Assembly: GCA_030671985.1 (NCBI GenBank)
Contig: DAOVHI010000098.1
Coordinates: 1 to 5,408 of the forward strand
Direction: 5' to 3'
Length of the DNA: 5,408 nucleotides
DNA from: a bacterium
Lineage (GTDB): Bacteria > JAHJDO01
Position numbers and translations under genes: made by a program. The notes under the pieces are model-generated. The model had not been told where the DNA came from. It saw only the letters and a program-made list of their open reading frames with translations, and did no database searches. Below, piece by piece: positions 1 to 4,776 of this stretch (the first letter of the stretch is position 1; each line of letters begins with the position of its first letter).

Positions 1-97
1 CATTGGAGAACATCTGCAAATCAGCAGCATATGATTGAAAAATCCATGCAAATATCAACACCGCTGTCAGCAAAAGAGTTCTGTTCAATTTATTCAT
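1..97 (-). CDS. N-terminus of a secreted or envelope protein (partial)
   Basis: The first 32 codons of a gene that runs off the low-coordinate end of the window. The N-terminus has a short basic region (MNKLNR), a hydrophobic core (TLLLTAVLIFAWIF, 7-20) and a probable signal peptidase I site at S-Y-A/A (cut near residues 24-25). The mature protein would begin around ADLQMFSN. This is a classical Sec signal peptide with Ala at -1 and no lipobox cysteine, so a periplasmic, outer-membrane or secreted product is expected. It begins 14 nt after the stop of the four-TM protein, suggesting a shared transcript. The spacer contains only a weak GGGTG-like ribosome binding sequence close to the ATG. Too little is present to identify the mature domain. 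Confidence 0.7.
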   Translation of the reverse strand, partial: MNKLNRTLLLTAVLIFAWIFQSYAADLQMFSN

Positions 98-111
98 AAC
101 ACCCAAAATAA

Positions 112-570
112 TCAGTCTAAAACGGAGCAAAGCACAGTTTTATATCCTGTTATATTTTTTATTGATTTGTTTATAATCACAGTAACAAATAGCCTAATAA
201 ATTCAGCCAACATAGCAATAATCATTATAACAAAATACAAATTCTGATTTTGGAAAGCGCAGATAGTTAAAAATCCTAATGATAAATAGCAGAAGCTAAT
301 GCGAAATAGAAATTGAATATAATAAAATAAAAAACACCACTTTCTTCTTAAAAACAAGCTGTATACAGAAACGGCAAAAGATAAAACAACGAGACTGTTT
401 AATATCGTTATTATTCCAATAAATACAGACTGATCCCAACCATAAGAAAATGGAATCAAGATGGTTCGCCACCACCTTACAAATAAAAATAGATCGAAAA
501 TTGCAAAAATTAGCAGAAATTTGTTTTTATGTTTTTCAATAAATCTTTTCATAAATATAACACTAATCAT
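112..570 (-). CDS. Unrecognised four-TM membrane protein
   Basis: A 152-aa protein I do not recognise. Four strongly hydrophobic segments are visible, at about residues 17-33, 48-73, 78-105 and 110-135. The first loop reads RWWRTILIPFSYGWDQS (32-48) and a basic RRKWC turn (75-79) separates helices 2 and 3. Phe, Ile and Leu dominate and aromatic residues are frequent. The tail after residue 135 is polar and basic. No enzymatic motif is apparent. The start is uncertain: the ATG at 570 gives MISVIFMKRF, while the ATG at 552 gives MKRFIEKHKNKFLL, a more typical basic N-terminus before a helix. Neither has a clear Shine-Dalgarno. A good promoter lies just upstream, and a signal-peptide protein starts 14 nt downstream on the same strand, so the two are probably cotranscribed. 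The hydrophobic periodicity makes it very likely a real gene; function is unknown. Confidence 0.7.
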   Translation of the reverse strand: MISVIFMKRFIEKHKNKFLLIFAIFDLFLFVRWWRTILIPFSYGWDQSVFIGIITILNSLVVLSFAVSVYSLFLRRKWCFLFYYIQFLFRISFCYLSLGFLTICAFQNQNLYFVIMIIAMLAEFIRLFVTVIINKSIKNITGYKTVLCSVLD

Positions 571-596
571 CGAACGTTATACTGTTTACCTACGCC

Positions 597-625
597 ACTA
601 TACTTAAAGTTGCTTAAAACCTCAA
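597..625 (-). promoter_or_regulatory. Sigma70-type promoter for the four-TM protein gene
   Basis: On the minus strand TTGAGG (625-620) and TATAGT (602-597) are separated by exactly 17 nt, a good match to TTGACA-N17-TATAAT. Transcription would start near 590, leaving a leader of about 20 nt to the ATG at 570 or about 38 nt to the ATG at 552. The position in the only long gap between genes fits a new transcription unit made of the four-TM protein and the signal-peptide protein after it. Confidence 0.55.
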
Positions 626-715
626 TAAAAATAGATAAAATCTGTATTTGTGGACTGATTTATCCAACCAGTTGGTTTAATGAATTAAATCTCTGCAATG
701 CTTCCGACAGACACG
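626..715. other. Intergenic spacer between the toxin gene and the promoter
   Basis: This is the upstream part of the 145-nt gap after the HEPN stop. No coding frame is convincing on either strand. It holds an imperfect inverted structure at 657-691: outer arms GATTTA/TAAATC, with a small internal palindromic stretch CCAACTGGTTGG on the minus strand. No GC-rich hairpin followed by a T-run is seen, so an intrinsic terminator cannot be called. Confidence 0.4.
657..691. repeat. Imperfect inverted repeat in the intergenic gap
   Basis: Six-base arms GATTTA (657-662) and TAAATC (686-691) are exact reverse complements. They enclose a small symmetric element, CCAACCAGTTGG on the plus strand, off-centre toward the low-coordinate arm. 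It is AT-rich and would be a weak hairpin. It could be an operator-like site or chance. Confidence 0.25.
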
Positions 716-1132
716 TTAAAATATTAATTTCCCGATTTCTGATTTGAATTTTTCGAACACATTAGAGGCATCTGCAACTAATGGTTCTATTCTCTCAGGA
801 TAAAGTTCTAGTGCATAAGCGTGACTGAAGAAATGACGAAAGGCAAGAAAGCGTTTAAGTTCATTGGCTAACGATTTAGAAATTACATTCTTATCGATAG
901 CGTTAATGAGAAAATCACGATGCCAAGAATCGCCATGAGGAATTTCAAAATCTTTTTTAAGAAATATTTGTTTGAGAATATTTTCAATACCATTGTAAAA
1001 ATTATGAAGAAGTGCTGCAACACCAGCTAGTTCCAGCTCAGAAAGCTGGGAAAGCAATCCTTTAGGTAAAGATGAAATGGTTTTCTCTATGGCCTCATAT
1101 TCCGCTTCTATACGCATCTTGTAATCAGCCAT
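716..1132 (-). CDS. HepT-like HEPN ribonuclease toxin
   Basis: A 138-aa, mostly alpha-helical protein of the HEPN superfamily, resembling the HepT-like_2 group of ribonuclease toxins. The helix [26 protein letters not shown] (33-57) and the GDSWHRDFL stretch (67-74) are typical of that group. The active-site motif is RHFFSHAY: R99-x4-H104 is the metal-independent HEPN RNase pair and Y106 completes Rx4HxY. In characterised HEPN/MNT modules the tyrosine of this motif is the residue AMPylated by the partner nucleotidyltransferase, so both toxicity and its control appear intact. All motif codons were checked on the minus strand. The gene starts inside the end of the MNT gene with an 8-nt overlap. 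It is preceded by AGGAAGGG 10 nt upstream, so it can be translated from the shared transcript. The cellular RNA target (for example tRNA, as for some HepT proteins) is unknown here. Confidence 0.9.
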   Translation of the reverse strand: MADYKMRIEAEYEAIEKTISSLPKGLLSQLSELELAGVAALLHNFYNGIENILKQIFLKKDFEIPHGDSWHRDFLINAIDKNVISKSLANELKRFLAFRHFFSHAYALELYPERIEPLVADASNVFEKFKSEIGKLIF

Positions 1133-1394
1133 AGATGATAATCCCTTCCTTTTTAATCAATCGTAGAAACTTTGATGTGCCGGAAAGGTCAACAACATCT
1201 ACGGACTTTGATAAAGCAAATAGAAGATCTCCGTAATATCTATAAAATTCTTGCGGAGCAATTCCTTCAACAGCTATATCAATATCTCTGCTTTCTTTTT
1301 CTTGGGCAAGACTTGACCCAAAAAGGAATACACGCTTTACGTGGTACTTCTCAGACGTTTCCCGTATAGTTTTTTTATCAATATCCGTAATCAT
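1125..1394 (-). CDS. MntA-like minimal nucleotidyltransferase antitoxin
   Basis: An 89-aa minimal nucleotidyltransferase (MNT, Pol beta superfamily). The active site is [23 protein letters not shown] (22-44). G26-S27 binds the nucleotide phosphates, D37 and D39 are the metal-binding Asp pair, and the VDVVDL stretch (65-70) offers the third acidic position (D66 or D69). The spacing is GSx9DxD, one residue shorter than the GSx10DxD usual in characterised MntA. The protein is also shorter than MntA of Shewanella. In that family MntA AMPylates the partner HepT on a tyrosine near its RNase motif and neutralises it. The same role is inferred here because the stop overlaps the HEPN gene by 8 nt (ATGGCTGA). 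There is no Shine-Dalgarno before the ATG at 1394, but an extended -10-like sequence lies just upstream. The start is the only ATG giving the full domain. Confidence 0.9.
   Translation of the reverse strand: MITDIDKKTIRETSEKYHVKRVFLFGSSLAQEKESRDIDIAVEGIAPQEFYRYYGDLLFALSKSVDVVDLSGTSKFLRLIKKEGIIIYG
1143..1150 (-). promoter_or_regulatory. Shine-Dalgarno for the HEPN toxin gene
   Basis: The minus strand reads AGGAAGGG, ending 10 nt before the ATG at 1132 and lying inside the MNT coding sequence. It supports separate initiation of the toxin in addition to coupling through the overlap. Confidence 0.55.
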
Positions 1395-1400
1395 GAGTGA

Positions 1401-1409
1401 ATTGTATCA
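1401..1409 (-). promoter_or_regulatory. Possible extended -10 promoter for the MNT/HEPN pair
   Basis: The minus strand reads TGATACAAT, an extended -10 form (TGnTAnnnT). Six bases separate it from the ATG at 1394, so transcription would begin at or next to the start codon, giving a leaderless mRNA. This agrees with the missing Shine-Dalgarno. There is no good -35 at 16-18 nt (only T-rich sequence), so the call is tentative. Read-through from the genes upstream is equally possible. Confidence 0.35.
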
Positions 1410-1437
1410 TATCTAAGCCCAACATAAAAAAATAATT

Positions 1438-1680
1438 TCATCCAACAATTCGTAACACAAAATACGGAATAACATTAAAAACCAGTATAGCTATTTTATA
1501 AAAAGCTATGCCGGCATAATGAATTGTATTGAACGTTTCTACCGGAATTTTGAACCACTTGCTATGCTTGCGATAAATCAAATTATGAGCAAATGCGAAA
1601 AACAAAAACCACAACAGCAATAATCCTATATTAATTACAGCACACCATCCCAATGCTTCACGTAATATATCAATTGTCAT
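1438..1680 (-). CDS. Small two-TM membrane protein, DUF6868-like
   Basis: A complete 80-aa protein that resembles the uncharacterised DUF6868 family from memory of its pattern. That pattern is LREALGWCAVINIGLLLLWFLFFAFAH (5-31), a short polar loop IYRKHSKWFKIPVETFNTIHYAG (35-57), then IAFYKIAILVFNVIPYFVLRI (58-78). It has two predicted membrane helices, at about residues 13-32 and 56-76, with a basic, Trp-containing loop between them, and no signal peptidase site or enzymatic motif. The start is firmly set by AGGAGG 6 nt upstream of the ATG at 1680, the strongest ribosome binding site in the window, so it is probably well translated. It lies 34 nt after the metallopeptidase stop and 43 nt before the MNT gene, all on the same strand. 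The function is unknown; the context gives no specific clue. The family name should be confirmed by profile search. Confidence 0.8.
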   Translation of the reverse strand: MTIDILREALGWCAVINIGLLLLWFLFFAFAHNLIYRKHSKWFKIPVETFNTIHYAGIAFYKIAILVFNVIPYFVLRIVG

Positions 1681-1685
1681 TTGCC

Positions 1686-1692
1686 ACCTCCT
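1686..1692 (-). promoter_or_regulatory. Strong Shine-Dalgarno for the DUF6868-like gene
   Basis: The minus strand reads AGGAGGT, a near-perfect anti-16S match, with six bases between AGGAGG and the ATG at 1680. Most other genes here have weak or no such motif. Confidence 0.85.
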
Positions 1693-1714
1693 TTTTTTGT
1701 GAATATTTTATTGT

Positions 1715-2071
1715 TCACGCCAGTTCTTCTTCAGTCATTCCAAAATGATGTCCAAGCTCGTGCATCACTACTTCCCGAACTCTTTCTTTTACTGAATTTT
1801 CATTTCTGCATAACATTTCAATAGGCTCTTTATAAATAGTTATCATATCCGGAAGAACGTTTGAATAATACACTCCCCTCTTCTTTAAGGGAACTCCCTG
1901 ATATAATCCGAGAAGATTCATAGGACTCTTTATCCCCTGTTTTCTGAGAATCTCCCTAGACGGTCTGTCTTCCACTGCTATATTAATGTTATTCATCTTG
2001 CGCTGAAACTTTTCAGGCAATCCGTCGATGGCTTCTGCTACGAGTTTTTCAAACTTGTTTTTCTCTATCAT
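1715..2071 (-). CDS. Minimal zincin-like metallopeptidase (Zincin_1/DUF1025, MMP-like)
   Basis: A 118-aa protein, the usual size for this minimal zincin family. The C-terminal active site is VVMHELGHHFGMTEEEL (101-117). H104 and H108 are predicted zinc ligands, E105 the general base and E114 the likely third ligand in an HExxHxxGxxE pattern. The N-terminal part (FEKLVAEAIDGLPEKF, then NINIAVEDRPS) and the central MNLLGLYQGVPLKKRGVYY (51-69) and LPDMITIYKEPIE (73-85) match the usual layout of a helix, a strand and an edge loop. The frame is open upstream to an ATG at 2209, but that extension is basic, unlike the family and wholly inside the acetyltransferase gene. The ATG at 2071, preceded by GGAGAGG, gives the canonical N-terminus. 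No signal peptide is seen, so it is probably cytoplasmic. Its physiological substrate is unknown. It probably shares the transcript of the acetyltransferase, with a 23-nt overlap. Confidence 0.88.
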   Translation of the reverse strand: MIEKNKFEKLVAEAIDGLPEKFQRKMNNINIAVEDRPSREILRKQGIKSPMNLLGLYQGVPLKKRGVYYSNVLPDMITIYKEPIEMLCRNENSVKERVREVVMHELGHHFGMTEEELA

Positions 2072-2510
2072 ACATAACAGGAACCTCTCCGCAATCAGGA
2101 AATTTTGGACATTTAACGCAATCAGCCCAGACTTTGTGAGGAAGTTCCGCCTTGTCAATTTTAAAAAATCCCTTTTTCTCAAAAAATTCAGGTTTATAAG
2201 TAAGCGCAAATACTTTACTTAGTCCTATATTACTCATCTCCTCAATACATGCTTTTACCAGCCTGCCCCCCACTCCCTTACCTTGTTCTTCGGATTTCAC
2301 CGCAAGAGACCGTATCTCACCAAGTTCTTCCCACATAACATGAAGAGCGCAGCATCCTGAAATCTTTCCTGATTCCTCAAACACAAAGAAATCCCTTAAG
2401 TTATCATATAATTCACTTAGAGAACGAGGAAGCATCTCTTCCTTGTTCGCGGATTCTATAATCAGATTATAAATTTGTTTTACATCGGTTATTTTAGCTT
2501 TTCTTATCAT
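2049..2510 (-). CDS. GNAT N-acetyltransferase, short ArgA-like (N-acetylglutamate synthase-like)
   Basis: A complete 153-aa GNAT protein. The N-terminus MIRKAKITDVKQIYNLI (1-17) is the usual beta1-alpha1 element, followed by MLPRS (26-30) and a FFVFEESGKISGCCALHV strand pair (41-58). The acetyl-CoA site is EIRSLAV (65-71) followed by the pyrophosphate loop QGKGVG (76-81), the Q/RxxGxG/A motif. FALTYKPEFFEKKGF (101-115) and LPHKVWADC (123-131) resemble short, stand-alone N-acetylglutamate synthase-like enzymes that acetylate an amino-acid alpha-amine in arginine biosynthesis. No amino-acid kinase domain is present, unlike classical ArgA, so the substrate is inferred from similarity. The C-terminus carries three cysteines, C131-x2-C134-x5-C140. 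The start overlaps the transferase gene by 17 nt and has only a weak purine stretch (AAAGAGAA) upstream. The end overlaps the metallopeptidase gene by 23 nt. No other arginine gene is nearby. Confidence 0.88.
   Translation of the reverse strand: MIRKAKITDVKQIYNLIIESANKEEMLPRSLSELYDNLRDFFVFEESGKISGCCALHVMWEELGEIRSLAVKSEEQGKGVGGRLVKACIEEMSNIGLSKVFALTYKPEFFEKKGFFKIDKAELPHKVWADCVKCPKFPDCGEVPVMYDREKQV
2084..2090 (-). promoter_or_regulatory. Ribosome binding site setting the zincin start
   Basis: The minus strand reads GGAGAGG 12 nt before the ATG at 2071. It lies within the coding sequence of the acetyltransferase. The spacing is on the long side, but it supports this start over the longer upstream frame. 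Confidence 0.5.
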
Positions 2511-3597
2511 TGTTTCTCTTTGCTATCCCCTCTAAAATCACAATAATTGCGAATATACATACAGCCTGAATTAATATTGCAATTGATACCCACATATTAA
2601 CAAAACAAAGCAGTAAAGCATTAATCCCTACACAGAAGGTAACCAGATAAATGAACCACACTGCTTGTTTCTGTGTCATTCCCAACTTAACAAGTCTGTG
2701 TGAAAAGTGATTCATGTCTCCTTGCGAAAGAGCTTTTTTATTCTTAATCCTTACAGCCAATACGGAGATCGTATCAAAGATCGGCACCCCAAGTATTAAA
2801 ACGGGCATAATTACTGGAAAGAATGTAGGACTGCCCTTTGTATAATAGGAACTTACAACCGTTAATACAGCTAGAGTATAGCCTATAAACATACTGCCCG
2901 CATCGCCCATAAATATCTTGGCAGGATATCTATTATAACGTAAAAAACCCAGTATGCTTCCGGCAAAAACCAAAAGTATTGTCGCAGTGAAAATCTGACC
3001 TTGTAATGCTGTTATCGCGAAAAATATCATAGATGCAATAAATGCCACACCTGCTGAGAGTCCATCCATATTATCCAGCAAGTTAAATGCATTTGTAATC
3101 CCAACTATCCATACAAGTGTAATAACACTGCTAATGAAATTATTCTCTATGAAAAGCGTTATTCTTATACCAAAACTAATAAGCAGTAATGTGACCATTA
3201 TCTGCGCCATTAGTTTTGTCTTTGCGGATAATTTGTGAATGTCGTCCACAAGCCCTAACCCAAGTATAAGTAATCCACAGAACAAAATAACAACCAGTTT
3301 GGGTAATACGGCCTTTATTAAAATAATTTCATTAAGTAAAAAACCGGGTATTAAGTAATTCAGAGAAGAAATCTCGGAACAACAGAAGAGTATCAACAAA
3401 TTGATAAGTATTGTTGCTATAAAGGCCGTGCATATTGCTACTCCACCGAATAATGGTTTAGGTTTTATGTGTATCCTCCTATCATCCGGCTTATCAAGTA
3501 TGTTATGTCTTATCGCGAATCTTCGAGCAATAGGAACGAGAATAAGACTTAAAAGGAAGGATAGCGCAAAACAGCAAAGATAGATTATATACCACAT
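2494..3597 (-). CDS. MraY/WecA/TagO-like undecaprenyl-phosphate sugar-1-phosphate transferase
   Basis: A complete 367-aa polytopic membrane protein of the polyprenyl-phosphate N-acetylhexosamine-1-phosphate transferase (PNPT) superfamily. These enzymes move a sugar-1-phosphate from a UDP-sugar to undecaprenyl phosphate and so begin lipid-linked glycan synthesis. Family signatures occur in order: DKPDDRRIH and KPKPLFGG (35-52), the Asp pair in GLVDDI (115-120), NAFNLLDNMDGL (169-180) with D175 and D178, the catalytic-region FMGDAGS (229-235), and the cytoplasmic loop NHFSHRLVKLG (296-306). About ten or eleven hydrophobic helices are visible. The last loop (NHFSHRL) and overall length fit WecA/TagO-type enzymes better than peptidoglycan MraY, but the exact sugar is not determinable. 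The ATG is 3 nt after the GT4 stop and has only AT-rich sequence before it, with no Shine-Dalgarno, so translation probably depends on coupling. Its end overlaps the acetyltransferase by 17 nt. Confidence 0.93.
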   Translation of the reverse strand: MWYIIYLCCFALSFLLSLILVPIARRFAIRHNILDKPDDRRIHIKPKPLFGGVAICTAFIATILINLLILFCCSEISSLNYLIPGFLLNEIILIKAVLPKLVVILFCGLLILGLGLVDDIHKLSAKTKLMAQIMVTLLLISFGIRITLFIENNFISSVITLVWIVGITNAFNLLDNMDGLSAGVAFIASMIFFAITALQGQIFTATILLVFAGSILGFLRYNRYPAKIFMGDAGSMFIGYTLAVLTVVSSYYTKGSPTFFPVIMPVLILGVPIFDTISVLAVRIKNKKALSQGDMNHFSHRLVKLGMTQKQAVWFIYLVTFCVGINALLLCFVNMWVSIAILIQAVCIFAIIVILEGIAKRNNDKKS

Positions 3598-3600
3598 TAT

Positions 3601-4776
3601 TTAGTTAATTTTTAATTTAATTAGATTATCGTATATTTCTTTTATTTTATCAATCATTGTTTCTGTGCGAAACGCAGGATCAATAAGTTTTCTGCCGTTT
3701 ATGCCCATCTTCTCCGCTTCTTCTGCATCGTTCAGCAAATCTATTACTCTCTCTGATAATTCCTTAATATCTTTAGGATTAGCAAGATAACCTGTGCAGC
3801 CCTTATGCACCAATTCCCTAGCTCCGTCAATATCAAAGCTCACCACAGGTTTGGACATTGCCATTGCCTGCGGAATGACTCTTGCCAGCCCTTCTCTTAG
3901 CGAAGTATGTACAACTACATCCATTGCAGCAATAAACTTTGGCACGTCATTTTGAGGAACAAGTCCGGCAAAAATAAATCTATCTTTTAATCCCATTTGT
4001 CTAACTCTGTGTTCCAGTTCTTCTCTTAAAACTCCGTCTCCTACAATTAAAAAATATACATTCTGCACACATTCTGAAATATATTTCGCCGCGCTGATAA
4101 AATATTCGTAACCCTTTAATGGGAAAAGCCTTGCTACTTTACCCACAACCTTAGCGTCAGCAGGAAAACCGACGTTTCTTTTTGCTTGATGACAACTTGT
4201 TCTCTCATTAATGAACTTATCCAAATCCATGCCGCTATAAACCGTTGCATATCCATAAACAGGTTTTATACCTACAGCTCGCGCTTTATGAGCCATATTA
4301 TCACAGACTGTAATTATCTTATCTGTGAATTTTGCGGCTAATCTCTCAAGGCGAATATAAAGAAAGTTTAGAAAACCGTTCTGATACGGGTGAAACGGCA
4401 AACCGTGTATTGTGTGTATAATTACCCCGCACCCTGCCCGCTTTGCTGCGAGCCTCCCAATGATCCCAGCTTTCGAGGAATGTGTGTGTACTATATCAAA
4501 ATCATTTTTCTTTATTAATTTATACAGAGATAAAAAAGCCCCCATGTCTCTGAAGGGATTTATATTTCTTGTCAGTCCGTTAATGGTTATTAAATTTACT
4601 CCGAATTCTTTTGCCTTGCTTACGAGGCTTCCTTCAGGACCTGTGGTAGGGCCGGAAACCAGCGTAACGTCATAGGCAGGATCCTTCATCAATCCTTCTA
4701 CCGTATACAGTGTATTTTCCTGTGCTCCACCTAGAATCAGACGGGTAATTATGTGAAGAACCTTTACTTTTTCCAT
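3601..4776 (-). CDS. Glycosyltransferase family 4 (GT-B fold)
   Basis: A complete 391-aa protein of usual GT4 length. The N-terminal Rossmann half starts with KVLHIITRLILGGAQ (4-18), whose GG (16-17) is the usual glycine-rich acceptor/donor loop. It continues with DIVHTHSSKAG (94-104) and HTIHGLPFHP (121-130). The C-terminal donor-binding half (Glycos_transf_1) has VGKVARLFPLKGYEYF (211-226), with the phosphate-binding R216 and K221, then LIVGDG (243-248), FAGLV (269-273) and SLREGLARVIPQAMAMSKPVV (292-312). The usual EX7E motif reads E295-x7-Q303, so the second acidic residue is glutamine. No membrane segment is evident, so it should act at the cytoplasmic face on nucleotide-sugar donors. 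The ATG at 4776 lies inside the upstream gene's end and has no clear Shine-Dalgarno sequence, suggesting translational coupling. Only 3 nt separate it from the next gene. It probably extends a lipid-linked glycan; the sugar specificity cannot be read from sequence. Confidence 0.93.
   Translation of the reverse strand: MEKVKVLHIITRLILGGAQENTLYTVEGLMKDPAYDVTLVSGPTTGPEGSLVSKAKEFGVNLITINGLTRNINPFRDMGAFLSLYKLIKKNDFDIVHTHSSKAGIIGRLAAKRAGCGVIIHTIHGLPFHPYQNGFLNFLYIRLERLAAKFTDKIITVCDNMAHKARAVGIKPVYGYATVYSGMDLDKFINERTSCHQAKRNVGFPADAKVVGKVARLFPLKGYEYFISAAKYISECVQNVYFLIVGDGVLREELEHRVRQMGLKDRFIFAGLVPQNDVPKFIAAMDVVVHTSLREGLARVIPQAMAMSKPVVSFDIDGARELVHKGCTGYLANPKDIKELSERVIDLLNDAEEAEKMGINGRKLIDPAFRTETMIDKIKEIYDNLIKLKIN

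Noticed and set aside
35-247. Plus-strand open frame of 70 codons near the window start
   Set aside because: It is antisense to the signal-peptide gene and the four-TM gene. Its translation is low-complexity and polar, while the minus-strand frames show clear membrane and signal-peptide patterns.
529-747. Plus-strand open frame of 72 codons spanning the intergenic gap
   Set aside because: No ribosome binding site or domain pattern is seen. It crosses the predicted minus-strand promoter and the ends of two minus-strand genes.
1424-1440. T-run on the minus strand just after the DUF6868-like stop, as a possible intrinsic terminator
   Set aside because: There is no GC-rich stem before it, only weak AATT self-complementarity, so it cannot be supported as a terminator.
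1701-1718. Palindrome-like TGAATATTTTATTGTTCA between the zincin and the DUF6868-like gene
   Set aside because: Only the outer four bases pair well and the centre is mismatched. It overlaps a stop codon and is probably chance in AT-rich DNA.
2072-2209. N-terminal extension of the metallopeptidase frame beginning at an ATG at 2209
   Set aside because: It is an out-of-frame reading of the acetyltransferase gene, rich in basic residues, and unlike zincin family N-termini. The ATG at 2071 gives the expected 118-aa protein.
4412-4675. Plus-strand open frame opposite the GT4 gene
   Set aside because: It lies entirely antisense to a well-supported glycosyltransferase, and its translation has no recognisable domain or ribosome binding site.
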